A DNA stretch of 59,112 bases, from assembly GCA_023807065.1 (NCBI GenBank), contig JAJJLU010000382.1:1-59112 (forward strand). The letters run 5' to 3'. The position numbers and the translations under genes are program-made. Shown here one piece after another: positions 35,349-46,629 of the stretch; the stretch's first letter is position 1, and each line of letters opens with the position of its first letter. This DNA is from Isotricha intestinalis. Taxonomy: Eukaryota > Ciliophora > Litostomatea > Vestibuliferida > Isotrichidae. Under the pieces are notes generated by a model. The model was not told the origin of the DNA and searched no databases. It was given only the letters and a program-made list of their open reading frames with translations.

Positions 35349-35604
35349 GTTTTTTTATTATTAATAGTGTTTTTTTTTTTATTTATTTAATTATTTTAAT
35401 GTTTCATTATATTTGATTAAACTAATTAATAAATTAGACTTTATTAATTTTTATATTTCATTTTTTTTTTCTTTTTTATATTTTCAATATTTTACCAAGG
35501 ATAATAAATTTTATAACTGTAATTGGTTTTTAATATTGATTTAAATTATATTTTCTACATCTTTTTATTTTCATTTTATTATTTTTCATAATAATTTTTG
35601 ATTA

Positions 35605-36078
35605 ATGGATACTAAATTAGAAAAAAATGAAGAATTAAATATCCAAATTAAAAAATTTTGGGTTCCTTTTATTTTCATAATATTATGTTTAATAAATATT
35701 TCAATAATCCCACAGCTTTTGCAATTAAGTGAAAATGAAAAAAATTTAAAATTAAAAACAAAAATTAAAAAATATCATCAAAAAGAAAAAATTGTAAATG
35801 AAGATTTATCATTTATAAATGTGAATATATTACATGAAAAAAAATCTCATAGTTCAAAAAAAAAAGAGAAAGAAAAAATAAAGTCAGAAAATGAATCTAA
35901 TCATTATACAAAAACTATAATTTATATTATTGTATTAATTTCATTTATTTTATTTTTTGTAATTTTTATAGCAAAGTCAACTTTACAAAACTCAATTCCG
36001 ATATCAAATAGTGATCCAAGGATAGATGGATATATTAATTTACCAGAAACAATAGAAACTTACAAATTAATTAGTTAA
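35605..36078 (+). CDS. Small two-transmembrane protein
   Basis: The 157-residue protein has a first hydrophobic span (WVPFIFIILCLINISII, residues ~20-37) and a second (TIIYIIVLISFILFFVIFI, ~110-130), separated by a strongly basic, lysine-rich loop of about 70 residues. The C-terminal tail of ~25 residues contains DPRIDGYINLPETIETY. The basic loop would favour a cytosolic side, making both termini lumenal or extracellular, though this is inference. Divergent from the gene starting at 35348. No family recognised. Confidence 0.7.
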   Translation: MDTKLEKNEELNIQIKKFWVPFIFIILCLINISIIPQLLQLSENEKNLKLKTKIKKYHQKEKIVNEDLSFINVNILHEKKSHSSKKKEKEKIKSENESNHYTKTIIYIIVLISFILFFVIFIAKSTLQNSIPISNSDPRIDGYINLPETIETYKLIS

Positions 36079-37408
36079 TTTTTTTCAAATTTTATTTATT
36101 TAAATAACTTTAATACTAAATTTTTTGTTTGAACATGATAAATAAATTAATTTTTATATTATAAATATATTATTTTTTTAAGATCTTTATAAATTTCATT
36201 TTTATCATGACTTTATCCAAATTTTCTTTTATCTAATATATGAAAAAAAATATTAATTGAATTTTTATTTGAAGAAAAAAAGTTTAATATTTTATGATTA
36301 TGTTTGATATTCTATAATATCTTTATTTTTCAATTATAATTTTGATAGATTTATATATATGAAGAAATATTTTTCTTTTGTTTTATTATAAAATGTTCAG
36401 ATTCAAATAATAAATGAATATTTTCTTTTTTCTGATTTATTATATAATTGATTCTAAAAGATGCGGAAAAAATGTTTTGGTATATTCTTCTTTGAAAAAA
36501 TATTTATATACTAAATAATTAATGAAAATATAGTTATTTTTTAGATTATTTTTCTTCAAAATATTATCTTGAAAATAAGATTAAAAATCTAATTAAAACT
36601 TTTATTAAGAAGAAGAATATTTTTAAGTATGTAAAAATAAAACTTTTATTATGTTGTATTTTATAGATAAAATAAACTTTTAATTTTTTAATATGAATAT
36701 AAAACAAATTGTTTACAAAATAAACCCATAAACTTTTCTATTAAAAATAAAAATTAATCAATGTTAATGTCAAGTTGATTTTATATTTCAATATGAAATT
36801 CAATTTAATATTTAATATTCACTTTTAAAAAAAGAATAACAAATATTCAATTTATCATTAAAATTTTTTTTTATTCATATTTGAAATTTTTTTTATTTTA
36901 AAGGTAAAATATTTAAACATTCATTATTTTGTTTTTTTTAGTTAATTATAAAATTTTAAATCATTTTAATTTAGTGTTTTTTGAATGGATATTTTTTAAA
37001 AACAATATTTATTATATAAGGTAATTCTTTTTAAATGAAAATAAAATATTTCTTTTTCATTTTTACTTTCAATTAATTGTAGAAATGGATATTATGATGC
37101 AGAGAATTTAAAGAAAAAAGTGTGTCAAAAAAATTGATTTTCTTTTTGTTTTTTATAAAATGATTATTATAATATATTTAATCTTAAAACAAATAAAAAT
37201 AAAACTTTTTATTATAAATATTTTAAACTAATTGTTTTTATTAAATATAATACTTTTATTTAAAAAAGTTAAATATTATATGATAATAAATGATTTAAAA
37301 GAACAAAAATATCATTTTATAAAATACAAATTTGAAACATTTTATTAATAGAAAATATCAAAAGAATATGTAAAAATTTTTTATAATAATTACTCAAACA
37401 AAAATTAA
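36079..37408. other. Gene-poor spacer (1.3 kb)
   Basis: No open frame or conserved motif was seen on either strand between the membrane protein and the 3' end of the Myb-like gene. The sequence is A+T-rich with many short T and A runs. A heavily decayed gene cannot be excluded. Confidence 0.55.
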
Positions 37409-38173
37409 TCAATAATCTTCAAAATTTTCATTTACAAACATTGAATTATCATTTATATATTCAGAAATTATTTTAATATTATCATTATTAATATTTTGAA
37501 ATTTCATACATTTTTTACATTTATAAATTAATTTAGTTTTGATTACAATTGAAAAAAGCCATGAAACTTCTTCAACTTTAAAATTTAATAATTTATTATT
37601 TCTACTTAAAAATAAAATAACTTCAGGTTTTTTTAATAAAACCTCTTTAATTAATTTGATTTTATATTTTACTAACATATCATTAGTTAATTCTCCTGAA
37701 AATATTAATCTTTTGGGATTACATTTATTATCTTTTCTTTTAGAATTTATTTTGGATTTTTTTAATTTAATTATTGAATGTGAAGTAGAAATATCTTCAG
37801 AGTTTTTTTTTTCATTTCCATCAATTTCTTTCATTAAATTAATAAGAGCATCAATAGAATAAAAACATCTAACAATTTCAATAAATTCTTGTTCGAATTT
37901 TTGATGAATAGTTCTTCTAACTGCTTTAATTAAACAAGCATGAAAGTGATTTTTTAATTCTTTTACGTTTTTATCAGGAAAAAAATATACAAATTTTGTC
38001 CATTTATTCCCAAATATTTTATGTATTTCAAAAAATAAAAATTCTTCTTCCAAAGTCCAACTCACATCTTCTCCTCTATGTCTTTTTCTTAATAAAGATA
38101 TTTCCTTATCTTCTTTATCATGATTTGGATAAATTTTTCGAAAATCCTCGTTTTGCATTTTATTTATGAACAA
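37409..38173 (-). CDS. Myb/SANT-domain protein
   Basis: The 254-residue protein has a single Myb/SANT repeat at ~36-85: VSWTLEEEFLFFEIHKIFGNKW, then TKFVYFFPDKNVKELKNHFH. The tryptophans (WTLEEE, NKWTKF) and the third-helix NHFHACL pattern match the family, with Phe/Tyr in place of the third Trp. Such proteins bind DNA or chromatin. The rest is basic, with a C-terminal IYKCKKCMKF that offers CxxC but no second pair. ATG at 38173 or at 38158 (MQNEDF) could be the start, and the second is equally close to the domain. It ends in TGA. It lies downstream, on the same strand, of the IPT/TIG gene ending at 38315. Confidence 0.8.
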   Translation of the reverse strand: MFINKMQNEDFRKIYPNHDKEDKEISLLRKRHRGEDVSWTLEEEFLFFEIHKIFGNKWTKFVYFFPDKNVKELKNHFHACLIKAVRRTIHQKFEQEFIEIVRCFYSIDALINLMKEIDGNEKKNSEDISTSHSIIKLKKSKINSKRKDNKCNPKRLIFSGELTNDMLVKYKIKLIKEVLLKKPEVILFLSRNNKLLNFKVEEVSWLFSIVIKTKLIYKCKKCMKFQNINNDNIKIISEYINDNSMFVNENFEDY

Positions 38174-38314
38174 ATCTAATTAATATTCATATATTTTTTA
38201 AATTACATTAAAAAAAAAAATAAATTTAAAATTAAAATATATTAAATTAAAAAATTAGTTTTTTATTATAAAAAAATAAAAAAATCCATTCCATTTGAAA
38301 AAAAATTTTTAAGT

Positions 38315-41300
38315 TCAAACACCCCTACCAACTTCAACAGGATCTCCTGGTCCAAAAGGATCTCTTGGTTCAACAGGATCTCTTGGTTCAACAGGATCTC
38401 CTGGTTCAACAGGATCTACTTCTTCAATTAAATATTTTAATTTCTTAGCTACAGTATGAGGATCATCACCTTGTGAAGCTTTAATACCTTGGAATTGGCT
38501 TTTTACTTGATCCCAATATTTATAAGCAAGATAAACGAGACCTGCTAATAAAGCAAGAATAAATAAAAGAATTAAAATATATACCCAAATCATTTTCCCT
38601 GAATTTGGACCTTGTAAAGTTAATTTACCTGCCTTAACAAAATCAATTCCATTTTCTGCAACATCAACATCAATTTCCTCAAATCCTATATCTGAATCAT
38701 CTTCTATATTTGGTGTGTTACATTTTATATGTGTTCTATTAAAATATTCTGCTTCTGTTGTACCAAAACGACCGAATCTACAAAGAATTGGTTGATATTT
38801 TACTCGAACTTTATTTGATTTTATCTTTTCTGTTCCATTATTTGTTAATATTGTATATTCTTCATCATTTAAAGATACTGATGGTGTTGTAAATGTTTTA
38901 TCTTTCTCTTTTGATGCTTTTAATATTAAGGGAATTACTTGATTCGTTTTTACTTCCTTTTCACTTATACTTTTCACTTCAGGAGGACTATAAAAAGAAA
39001 AAAAGTGGCTTGTTTCAGTAAAAGGATTATATTCATCATCTTCCATTGCAACACCGAATGGAACACTGAATGGAAGCATTCCTCTAGGAGGTAATTGATA
39101 ATCAGAAGGTGAAAGACAAGTAATATGATTATAATCTACATATGTTGCTTCTGTAACTGCAAAATATCCAGGAACTCCAAATCTACATCTTATTGTTTTT
39201 TCTGGATTAAATCCTGAGCCTTTCACATTAATTAATGTTCCTCCTTCAATTGGACCACTCGAAGGTACAATTTCATTCACTGAATATGGGATTATTGTAG
39301 TTCTTTCATTTGGTTCTGTAAATGATACATTATTTAATGCAATTTGAACAGGGAATGATGCTTTTACTTTTGTATTATCATCCTTTTTAATATATTCATC
39401 AGGTGCTTGTGGTAATTTTTCAAATATACATTCCATTTCTTCATTAGATTTTACTTTCCCTTTACCGTAATATTCATTCACTTTACATCCTATATTTGAA
39501 CCACGGAAATCATCTCTAAATTTTTTCCCATGAACTATTATTTTAGCTTCTCCTTTACTAGGGGCTGTTGTTGGATAAACTGATTCTACTATTGGTTGTT
39601 CATAATAATAAAAACCATCTTTATAATCATTTGAATCAATACCATTTAATGTTAATCCCATATCAACATATCCAGTAAAATCTTTTTCTTTTGCAGGCAT
39701 ATCACAAGTGATTTTCCTATTAGTAATATTTAAAGGAGAATAAAAAGTTTTATCCATTTTAAATTTAACTTTCTCGGAATCTAGAAATCCTCCTCCAATA
39801 ATATTAATATCTCCTTCTCCAGTATTAGGTCCACTTGTAGGGATAATATCTTCAACTTTATAAAAGTAAAAATCATGTCCAGTATCCATTTCATTTTGTC
39901 CATCAAAAGTGATTTTAACATCAGCTTGAGTTCCACTCATCCAACCACCTGGAGTACTACATTGAATGTATGAATTATTCCCTTGAGGATCTCCTCTTAA
40001 AACAGCAGGTGATTTTTTCTTTACCATTCCAGTATTATTAATTTGGGGATCAAAAACACATTGAAATTCACTTTCATCAACCATACTTGTGAAATTAGTA
40101 CCGAAAATTTTTAATGTTGTACCACCTGAATCAGGACCTGAAGTTGGTAGAACTTTATTAAATTTAGCATATCTAAAATCATTATAGAAAGCGAATGGAT
40201 TTTCTGCATTAATAACATCAATTCCATTAAGTGAAACACCAAAAGGTACTTTTACATTGGAATGTTCATAACTTGGTGAAGTACAACTAATACGAACAGT
40301 ATCATGGAATATTCCTTTTACTTTTTTTTCTCCAAAATGACAATATGGTTCTACTCCATATTCTGGTTTATTATCAAACCATGCTCCTATAACTGAAACA
40401 TTAGCTCCTCCTGTTACTACTGATCCTTTAGGAGAAAAACCTTCAACATAAACTTGGTGATAGTAATAATATTCAAAATTTGTATGAATGAAATTATTTG
40501 CGTAATATTCTTCTAGGAATTCATCTAATGGAAGAAAATTTAATTTACTAATTGATATGTAATCAGGACCTCCTCTAGTTTTCATATAATCAGGTGCAGT
40601 TGGAGATAAAACTGACATTTTACTTATTTGAAATTTACTTGCTGTTTCTTTATCATCTATTTTTGGGTTATTTAATATTATTGGACTGGTTTCTTCATCT
40701 TTTAAAATTTCCATAAAATCATTTTGATCTAAAGGAACTAAATTCTGTGGTCCCCATTTAAAAATATAATCAGGAGAATCTTCAAATCCAGATCCATATA
40801 TTGTTACTGGAGTTTCACCTTGTACTGGTCCACATGGTGGCTCTATTTTATATATATTTATTGGATCAGTTAATACTATTTCATAACCATTTTCACTGTA
40901 ATCATATCCATTTATTGAAACTTTTAGTGATGATTTCCCTGTTATATTGTCAAATTTTGGTGATTGACATAAGAATAAATTCCTTGCTGGATTCGATAAT
41001 GGATATGAAGTATAAACTCCATCAACAACTTTTTCTTCTCCAGTTTCAACTTCATATTTGCATGTGTAATTAACATAAGGTTCAACTTGTTTAAAATATT
41101 TTGAAATTTCACTTGAATCAATAGGTACAGGAATGAAACTATCTAAATTACAAGGAATAGAATTAATTAATATTTTATTTAACTCTTCTTTCTCAGCCTC
41201 ACTAATATTCATTTTTTCAGAAGGAAAACTCATTAAATCCATAACAACATTAGGTTCATCATAATAAAAAATAGTAATATTATTATTAGTGAAATCATCA

Positions 41301-44110
41301 TTATAAACAGAAGCTTCAACAGGAAATCTTTCATTACCAAGAGGTTTCCCATTTCTATAACTAATTTCATTTCTAGGTTTAGTAATAGTACTAATAGTAT
41401 TACTATCAATATAATATGCATTTTCAATACATCTATCACCATTACAAAATAAAGTTCCATTTTCATTAACAGAATTTCCAAAAAGTGATTTTAAATCACT
41501 TCCAGAATCCGCAAAACCAAAACCATGAATTGTCAAATTTGTTCCTCCTTTAGATGATACCATTTGTGGTTCTATACTTATTATATATGGGTCATAAAAT
41601 GTGAAATTATGATTATTATTTGTGTAATCATCACCATTGTTAAATGATGCTTCTATATTAAATGATTCTGGTGTGTTTACATTTGGAGTTTCACATTCTA
41701 TCTCATTTGGACCTTTGTATTCTGCATTTTCGATAAATACTTTGTTACTATCCTGAGAAATTGATTTAAATTTACATTTTAAATTATTTGATTCTAATGT
41801 TTCTTCTGGAATATAATAGTTATCTAAAGTTAATTTTACTTTTTGTTGATGAGCTGATTTCAATGGAGCAAATTTAGGAGATATATCTAATATATTTGGC
41901 ATTTGAAAAAATGTAAATGTTTGATTATAAGTACAAAAATCTTTTCCATTGTATGATATTTGAATTTTTGTTTCTATTTCATCATTTCCAGGTGATTGAT
42001 TTATTATAGATGGGCTTTTAATTTCTATTTTTTGAGTATTATCCCCATTAATAATAGTATATTCAGTTTCACCATAAAAAGTATCTTCTTCATAAGCATC
42101 AATAAATCGATAATAAATTTTTCTTTCTAAATCTTGATATTGATTAATTTTATTATTACCATCCTTTGAAAGAGCAAAATAAGGTTCAATAAAACCAACT
42201 CCATATAAAGTAATATCAGTTCCTCCAATTTTAGGTCCATGTTCAGGATTTATTTCAACAGTTAAAGGGCATTTATAATAATAAAAAGTATTTTCCTTAT
42301 CTCTGAAATTTACAGTAATATCATCTTCGAATTGTTGTCCATTCAAAGCAACTTGAACAACAACACTTCCAGTATAATTAGTATTAGGTGATTTAACTTT
42401 AATATTATCACTTTTAATATTATCTAATTCAGGTTTAACATGATAAGTAGCAAATCTAACAGTAACATTACAAGCACCTTCTTGATTGAAAACACCACCA
42501 TAAATATCAACATCAGTTCCACCTTCAATAGGTCCAAATATAGGATTTACATTTGAAATAAATGGAGAAACATAATAATAAAATTTCTGTTCAGGTCCAT
42601 TAAAATCTTTTGAATTTATTGATATTTCCAAATTAGCATAAGTAATATTATTTTCATTAATTCCATTATAATTTAAAACTGAAGGTGAATCACATTTAAT
42701 AGTATTTTCATCCATAACAGTAGCATTAGTGAAAATAGTTCTATTAAAAACACATTTAACTTCATTAGAATATCCAACAGGGAAATCTTTCCCATAAACA
42801 GTAATTTGAGTTAATCCTCTTTCAGGTCCACATAAAGGTTCAATATGGTCAATAACAGGAGTAGCATAATAACGATATTTAGTATTAACTCCGCTTGAAA
42901 ATTCATCTGGTCTAACAGCAACTTTTAAATTAACAGTAGCAGGTTTTTCAACAGGAGGTGAAATACAAGCTAATTTATTTTTATCAATATATTCTCCTTC
43001 TACTATCTTATCACCAAATTCACATTGAACAAAACCAGTATCTTCAAAATTACTTCCTACAATGGATACATTTGTTCCTCCACTTACAGGACCTACTTTA
43101 GGATTTATTGTATATACATATGGAGGATGATAATAATAAAATAATGTATTATCTTTTGTCCATTCTCTTGTATTTAATGTTATTTCTACTGGAACTTCTC
43201 TTTCTTCATATGATGGAGGTGATACGCATTCTACTTCAGTTGAAGATATTACTTTTGCTTGTTGTTGAATTTCTTCACCGTTTTTAAATAAAAAAACACA
43301 AAATGTATCATTATGATTATTCATATCACTTATTTCTACTAAAGGATTAAAATTTTGTCCTCTAATATTTATTTGAGTACCTCCTGTATCAGGTCCTCTA
43401 TTAGGTTCTAATCTGAACACTGTAGGTGTTTCATAATAAACATATGGAATATCTTCGATGGAATTTTGTTGATTATTAAAAGAAACAGAGAAAGGTAATT
43501 TTTTTTGAATAACATCACTAACAGGAGAAATACATTCTAATTTATTTGGACTGATATATTTAGCTTTAACTTCCCTTGAGCCGAAAGCACATCTTAAATT
43601 TTGATCATAATTTAAAAAATTTTCTCCATAAACTTCAACGAGAGTTCCTCCATCTTTAGGTCCATACCTTGGATAAATCCAAGTGATGGAAGGATTGATA
43701 TAGAATCTAAAAGGAACACTATTTAAAGTATCAGTGAAATCACCTAATAAGGAGACAGTAAAAGGAACAATATCTTCATTATGTGGTTTAGAGTTTTCGC
43801 ATTGGATGCAGATTTCTGTTCTTTCTTCTTGAGTGGGCTCTCTTTCTCCAACCTTACGTGGTTCAGGAGCGCAACGCACATACGTTGCATTTACTGTGTA
43901 TTTTACTGAACCGAAACGACAGTTTGGATGTGGGTATTCAGGAATTAGTTCTTCGTTGAAATTATGCATACGCACTAATACACGTGTCTCACCTGATGTG
44001 GGACCACTGTTTGGCTCTATTCCCTCTATACGTGTATCTGTGTTTAGTTTTGTTTCTTTTTGAGAAGAGACCAGTTTTAGGATTAATATGATTAAAAAGG
44101 GAATTTTCAT
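38315..44110 (-). CDS. Giant type I surface protein with about 15 IPT/TIG domains
   Basis: The 1931-residue protein has a signal peptide (MKIPFLIILILKLVSS), then tandem IPT/TIG immunoglobulin-like domains. Each starts with a variant of I-x-P-x-x-GP-x-x-GGT-x-x-x-x-x-G-x-x-F (for instance IYPRYGPKDGGT, LEPNRGPDTGGT, INPKVGPVSGGT, VLPTSGPDSGGT, IVPSSGPIEGGT) and has paired Cys (CRFG / CxSP). I count 15, of which two or three lack the GGT core. One TM helix follows (IWVYILILLFILALLAGLVYLAY, ~1841-1863). The ~65-residue cytosolic tail ends in D-P-V-E-P repeats. IPT/TIG ectodomains occur in plexins, Met and protist surface proteins, where they mediate binding or adhesion. The gene is distinctly richer in G+C than its surroundings, most of all at the 5' end. 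It ends in TGA. Confidence 0.9.
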   Translation of the reverse strand: MKIPFLIILILKLVSSQKETKLNTDTRIEGIEPNSGPTSGETRVLVRMHNFNEELIPEYPHPNCRFGSVKYTVNATYVRCAPEPRKVGEREPTQEERTEICIQCENSKPHNEDIVPFTVSLLGDFTDTLNSVPFRFYINPSITWIYPRYGPKDGGTLVEVYGENFLNYDQNLRCAFGSREVKAKYISPNKLECISPVSDVIQKKLPFSVSFNNQQNSIEDIPYVYYETPTVFRLEPNRGPDTGGTQINIRGQNFNPLVEISDMNNHNDTFCVFLFKNGEEIQQQAKVISSTEVECVSPPSYEEREVPVEITLNTREWTKDNTLFYYYHPPYVYTINPKVGPVSGGTNVSIVGSNFEDTGFVQCEFGDKIVEGEYIDKNKLACISPPVEKPATVNLKVAVRPDEFSSGVNTKYRYYATPVIDHIEPLCGPERGLTQITVYGKDFPVGYSNEVKCVFNRTIFTNATVMDENTIKCDSPSVLNYNGINENNITYANLEISINSKDFNGPEQKFYYYVSPFISNVNPIFGPIEGGTDVDIYGGVFNQEGACNVTVRFATYHVKPELDNIKSDNIKVKSPNTNYTGSVVVQVALNGQQFEDDITVNFRDKENTFYYYKCPLTVEINPEHGPKIGGTDITLYGVGFIEPYFALSKDGNNKINQYQDLERKIYYRFIDAYEEDTFYGETEYTIINGDNTQKIEIKSPSIINQSPGNDEIETKIQISYNGKDFCTYNQTFTFFQMPNILDISPKFAPLKSAHQQKVKLTLDNYYIPEETLESNNLKCKFKSISQDSNKVFIENAEYKGPNEIECETPNVNTPESFNIEASFNNGDDYTNNNHNFTFYDPYIISIEPQMVSSKGGTNLTIHGFGFADSGSDLKSLFGNSVNENGTLFCNGDRCIENAYYIDSNTISTITKPRNEISYRNGKPLGNERFPVEASVYNDDFTNNNITIFYYDEPNVVMDLMSFPSEKMNISEAEKEELNKILINSIPCNLDSFIPVPIDSSEISKYFKQVEPYVNYTCKYEVETGEEKVVDGVYTSYPLSNPARNLFLCQSPKFDNITGKSSLKVSINGYDYSENGYEIVLTDPINIYKIEPPCGPVQGETPVTIYGSGFEDSPDYIFKWGPQNLVPLDQNDFMEILKDEETSPIILNNPKIDDKETASKFQISKMSVLSPTAPDYMKTRGGPDYISISKLNFLPLDEFLEEYYANNFIHTNFEYYYYHQVYVEGFSPKGSVVTGGANVSVIGAWFDNKPEYGVEPYCHFGEKKVKGIFHDTVRISCTSPSYEHSNVKVPFGVSLNGIDVINAENPFAFYNDFRYAKFNKVLPTSGPDSGGTTLKIFGTNFTSMVDESEFQCVFDPQINNTGMVKKKSPAVLRGDPQGNNSYIQCSTPGGWMSGTQADVKITFDGQNEMDTGHDFYFYKVEDIIPTSGPNTGEGDINIIGGGFLDSEKVKFKMDKTFYSPLNITNRKITCDMPAKEKDFTGYVDMGLTLNGIDSNDYKDGFYYYEQPIVESVYPTTAPSKGEAKIIVHGKKFRDDFRGSNIGCKVNEYYGKGKVKSNEEMECIFEKLPQAPDEYIKKDDNTKVKASFPVQIALNNVSFTEPNERTTIIPYSVNEIVPSSGPIEGGTLINVKGSGFNPEKTIRCRFGVPGYFAVTEATYVDYNHITCLSPSDYQLPPRGMLPFSVPFGVAMEDDEYNPFTETSHFFSFYSPPEVKSISEKEVKTNQVIPLILKASKEKDKTFTTPSVSLNDEEYTILTNNGTEKIKSNKVRVKYQPILCRFGRFGTTEAEYFNRTHIKCNTPNIEDDSDIGFEEIDVDVAENGIDFVKAGKLTLQGPNSGKMIWVYILILLFILALLAGLVYLAYKYWDQVKSQFQGIKASQGDDPHTVAKKLKYLIEEVDPVEPGDPVEPRDPVEPRDPFGPGDPVEVGRGV
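38336..38412 (-). repeat. Tandem 18-nt repeat encoding D-P-x-E-P tail units
   Basis: Four to five imperfect copies of an 18-base unit, GGATCTCYTGGTTCAACA on the plus strand, encode DPVEPG/DPVEPR in the cytoplasmic tail of the IPT/TIG protein. Near-identity at third positions (GGATCTC) suggests recent unequal exchange, so copy number may vary between alleles. Confidence 0.8.
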
Positions 44111-44251
44111 TTTTTCTTTTTTTCTTTTTTTTTGATTTTTATATTTATTAAAATTTGTTTTTTTTATTAAAAGATTTTTAATTTTTTTTAAATTAATTTT
44201 TTTATTTTTTATATTTTTAAATTGGTGTTTTTATTTTATAAATTATTTATT

Positions 44252-46207
44252 TTATTGGTTTTCATTATTTCTTAATCTTTTGATTTCTTCTTTTAATAAA
44301 TTATTTTGTTCAATTTCTGCTTGATATTGTAATTTACAATTTTCAAGTTCAATTTTATATTGTTTAATTTTATTTTGTGAATTATGATTTGATTGTTTTG
44401 AATTTGCATTTTGAGATTGTGTTATTGATTTTAAATATTTAATTTCTTTTTCTTTTTCAGAAACTAATTCTCTTAAATTTTCCATTGTTATTTTCATTGT
44501 TTCGATATCATTTTCATCTAATTCTTTTACATAATCATTTACATCATCATTTTTTTCTTTTAAATCATTTATTAAACCTTGAATATTTTCTTTTAAATTT
44601 TTTATTTCTTCATCTTTTAATTTTATTATATTTTCATATTGTTTTATTTTTTCTTCTTCATTTTCTTTTTTTGAATTTAAAAAATTTAAATTACCATTTT
44701 TAATAATTTTATAATTTTTATTATCAATTTTTTTTGTGTTTTTTTCATTATTTTTATTTTCTAATTTTGATATTTTTTCTTTAAATTGAGTTTCTTTTAG
44801 TTTAAATTCTTCATTTTTTATTTTTATTTCATTATTTAATTTTTCATATAAAGTTTCTATTTTAATATATTTTTCCTTTTCACTTTTTAATCTTTCAATT
44901 TCTTTTTTTAATTCTTCAATTTCTTTTTTTAATTCTTCAATTTGTTCATTTTTAATATTATTTTCATTGTTAAAAGTAAAATTTTTGTTATTTAATTCCA
45001 AAACATTTTTTTCAAATTTCTCTTTTTCTAATTCAATAATATGTTTTTCATTTTTTAAATTTTGAATTTCATTTTTATATTTTTCATTTAAATCATTTAT
45101 TTTTTTTCTTAATTCAATTATTTCACATTGAGAATTTAAAATGTCTTTATGATAAGAAATTCCTTTTTCAGAAATAACATTAAAATTACTTTTTGAAATT
45201 TCAAATATTTTTAATTTATTTGAAGCTCCGTTTTCAGTATTTTGATATTTAAAAGTTTCAAAATCTTCTTGATTTAATATTTTAATTTCATTTTGATTTG
45301 TAGAATAATTATTCTTTAAAATATTATGAATTGATTTTTTTATTTCTTTATCATTACCTAAAACTTCATTAATATCTTTTTCTAAATTTTCTATTCTACT
45401 TTCATTCAAATAATTATAATTCTCGTTTTCTTTTGGAATACTTTTTTTTAAAGTTTCTTTTTTTAAATCATCATACATTTTTTCATATTTTGAAGCTTTT
45501 TCAATTAATTCTGGTAATAAACCATTTGACATTTTTAATTTTCTTTCAAGTAAATCATTTTCATTAATTAATGTATTTATTTTTTCATCTTTCAAATCAT
45601 TAATAGATAATTCTTTTGAATTATGAAAAACATTACTTTGATTTATTCTTTTATTAAATGGTATATATGAATTTTTAAATGATGATTCATTACTATATTT
45701 TAAAGAAATATATCTTTTTTTTATATTATTATTAAAATTCATATAATTTATATTATTACTATTACTTTTAAAATGAAATTTTGGTTTATAAACATCATCA
45801 TTAAAAGTAGAATCACTTAAATCAAAATTTGTATTTGTATTTTTTTCATTAAGAATACTTTGTGATATTTCTACAATTTCATTTTTTAAATTTAATAATA
45901 ATCTATTTAAATTTGAGGAAGTTTTATTCATTCTATTTCTTGAATATAATTTCTTATCAAATAATTTATCATTTCTATTTATCCTAAAATGAGTAAAATG
46001 ATTATTATTATTATAATCATCATTTATTATTGAACTTGATAAATTATTTAAATTTTTTTTTGTTATTTTTATTTTTGGTTGGAATTTTAAAAAATTAACT
46101 GAATTAATTCTATTCGGAGCTATAATAGAACTTAAATTATTTGTTTTCAAAGAAAAATAGTTGTTATGAAAAACATTTGGATTACTTTTACTTCTATTTT
46201 TTTTCAT
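44252..46207 (-). CDS. Long coiled-coil protein
   Basis: The 651-residue protein has a basic N/S-rich head of ~190 residues and then near-continuous coiled coil to the C terminus (NDLLERKLKMSNGLLPEL, EKYKNEIQNLKNEKHIIELE, ENCKLQYQAEIEQNNLLKEE). A short exact tandem (EELKKEIEELKKEIERLK) reflects a 21-nt DNA repeat. No motor, CH or membrane domain. Such proteins in ciliates are often basal-body or cortical scaffolds, but nothing specific identifies this one. It ends in TAA and is divergent from the gene at 46630. Confidence 0.8.
   Translation of the reverse strand: MKKNRSKSNPNVFHNNYFSLKTNNLSSIIAPNRINSVNFLKFQPKIKITKKNLNNLSSSIINDDYNNNNHFTHFRINRNDKLFDKKLYSRNRMNKTSSNLNRLLLNLKNEIVEISQSILNEKNTNTNFDLSDSTFNDDVYKPKFHFKSNSNNINYMNFNNNIKKRYISLKYSNESSFKNSYIPFNKRINQSNVFHNSKELSINDLKDEKINTLINENDLLERKLKMSNGLLPELIEKASKYEKMYDDLKKETLKKSIPKENENYNYLNESRIENLEKDINEVLGNDKEIKKSIHNILKNNYSTNQNEIKILNQEDFETFKYQNTENGASNKLKIFEISKSNFNVISEKGISYHKDILNSQCEIIELRKKINDLNEKYKNEIQNLKNEKHIIELEKEKFEKNVLELNNKNFTFNNENNIKNEQIEELKKEIEELKKEIERLKSEKEKYIKIETLYEKLNNEIKIKNEEFKLKETQFKEKISKLENKNNEKNTKKIDNKNYKIIKNGNLNFLNSKKENEEEKIKQYENIIKLKDEEIKNLKENIQGLINDLKEKNDDVNDYVKELDENDIETMKITMENLRELVSEKEKEIKYLKSITQSQNANSKQSNHNSQNKIKQYKIELENCKLQYQAEIEQNNLLKEEIKRLRNNENQ
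44895..44942 (-). repeat. 21-nt tandem repeat within coiled coil
   Basis: Two adjacent near-identical 21-base units (TTTCTTTTTTTAATTCTTCAA on the plus strand) encode EELKKEI twice. It is a simple in-frame duplication, noted as local sequence structure. Confidence 0.7.
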
Positions 46208-46629
46208 TTATTTTTAAATTTTTTTCATAAAAATTAAAAATTTTTCAAACTTAAAATAAATGAATTTTAGTTAATGAAATTATATATTAAAATGAAATTT
46301 ATGATGAAAAAAAGAATTAGATGTAGTTAGGGAAAATTATAAAATTTGACATTACTTATAAAATAAAAAGTATATATTTTAAATTAACAAATTATTCAAA
46401 TTTTTTGTTTTTTATTCAATTCATTTTTTAAAAATATTCTTTTAAATATTTTTAGTTAATTTTCTTTTGAAATTTAACGGTATTATTGATAAAATAGGAT
46501 TTTAAGATAGAAAGATGAAATATGTAAGCAACATTAATTACAAATATATTTAAATTAATATTTTATTGAAATATCAAATAAAAAAATAAATTTATATTTA
46601 TAAATTTAAATTAAATAATTTAAAATCTA
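46208..46629. other. Divergent intergenic region
   Basis: About 420 bases containing the two start regions of the flanking genes. A+T-rich with no open frame or recognisable element. Confidence 0.6.

Noticed and set aside
37886..37900. GTTCGAATT resembling a tRNA B box
   Set aside because: It lies inside the Myb-like coding region with no acceptor or anticodon stem around it.
43833..44063. 76-residue plus-strand frame over the 5' end of the IPT/TIG gene
   Set aside because: It is the antisense shadow of the signal peptide and first IPT domain, open only because the region is G+C-rich.
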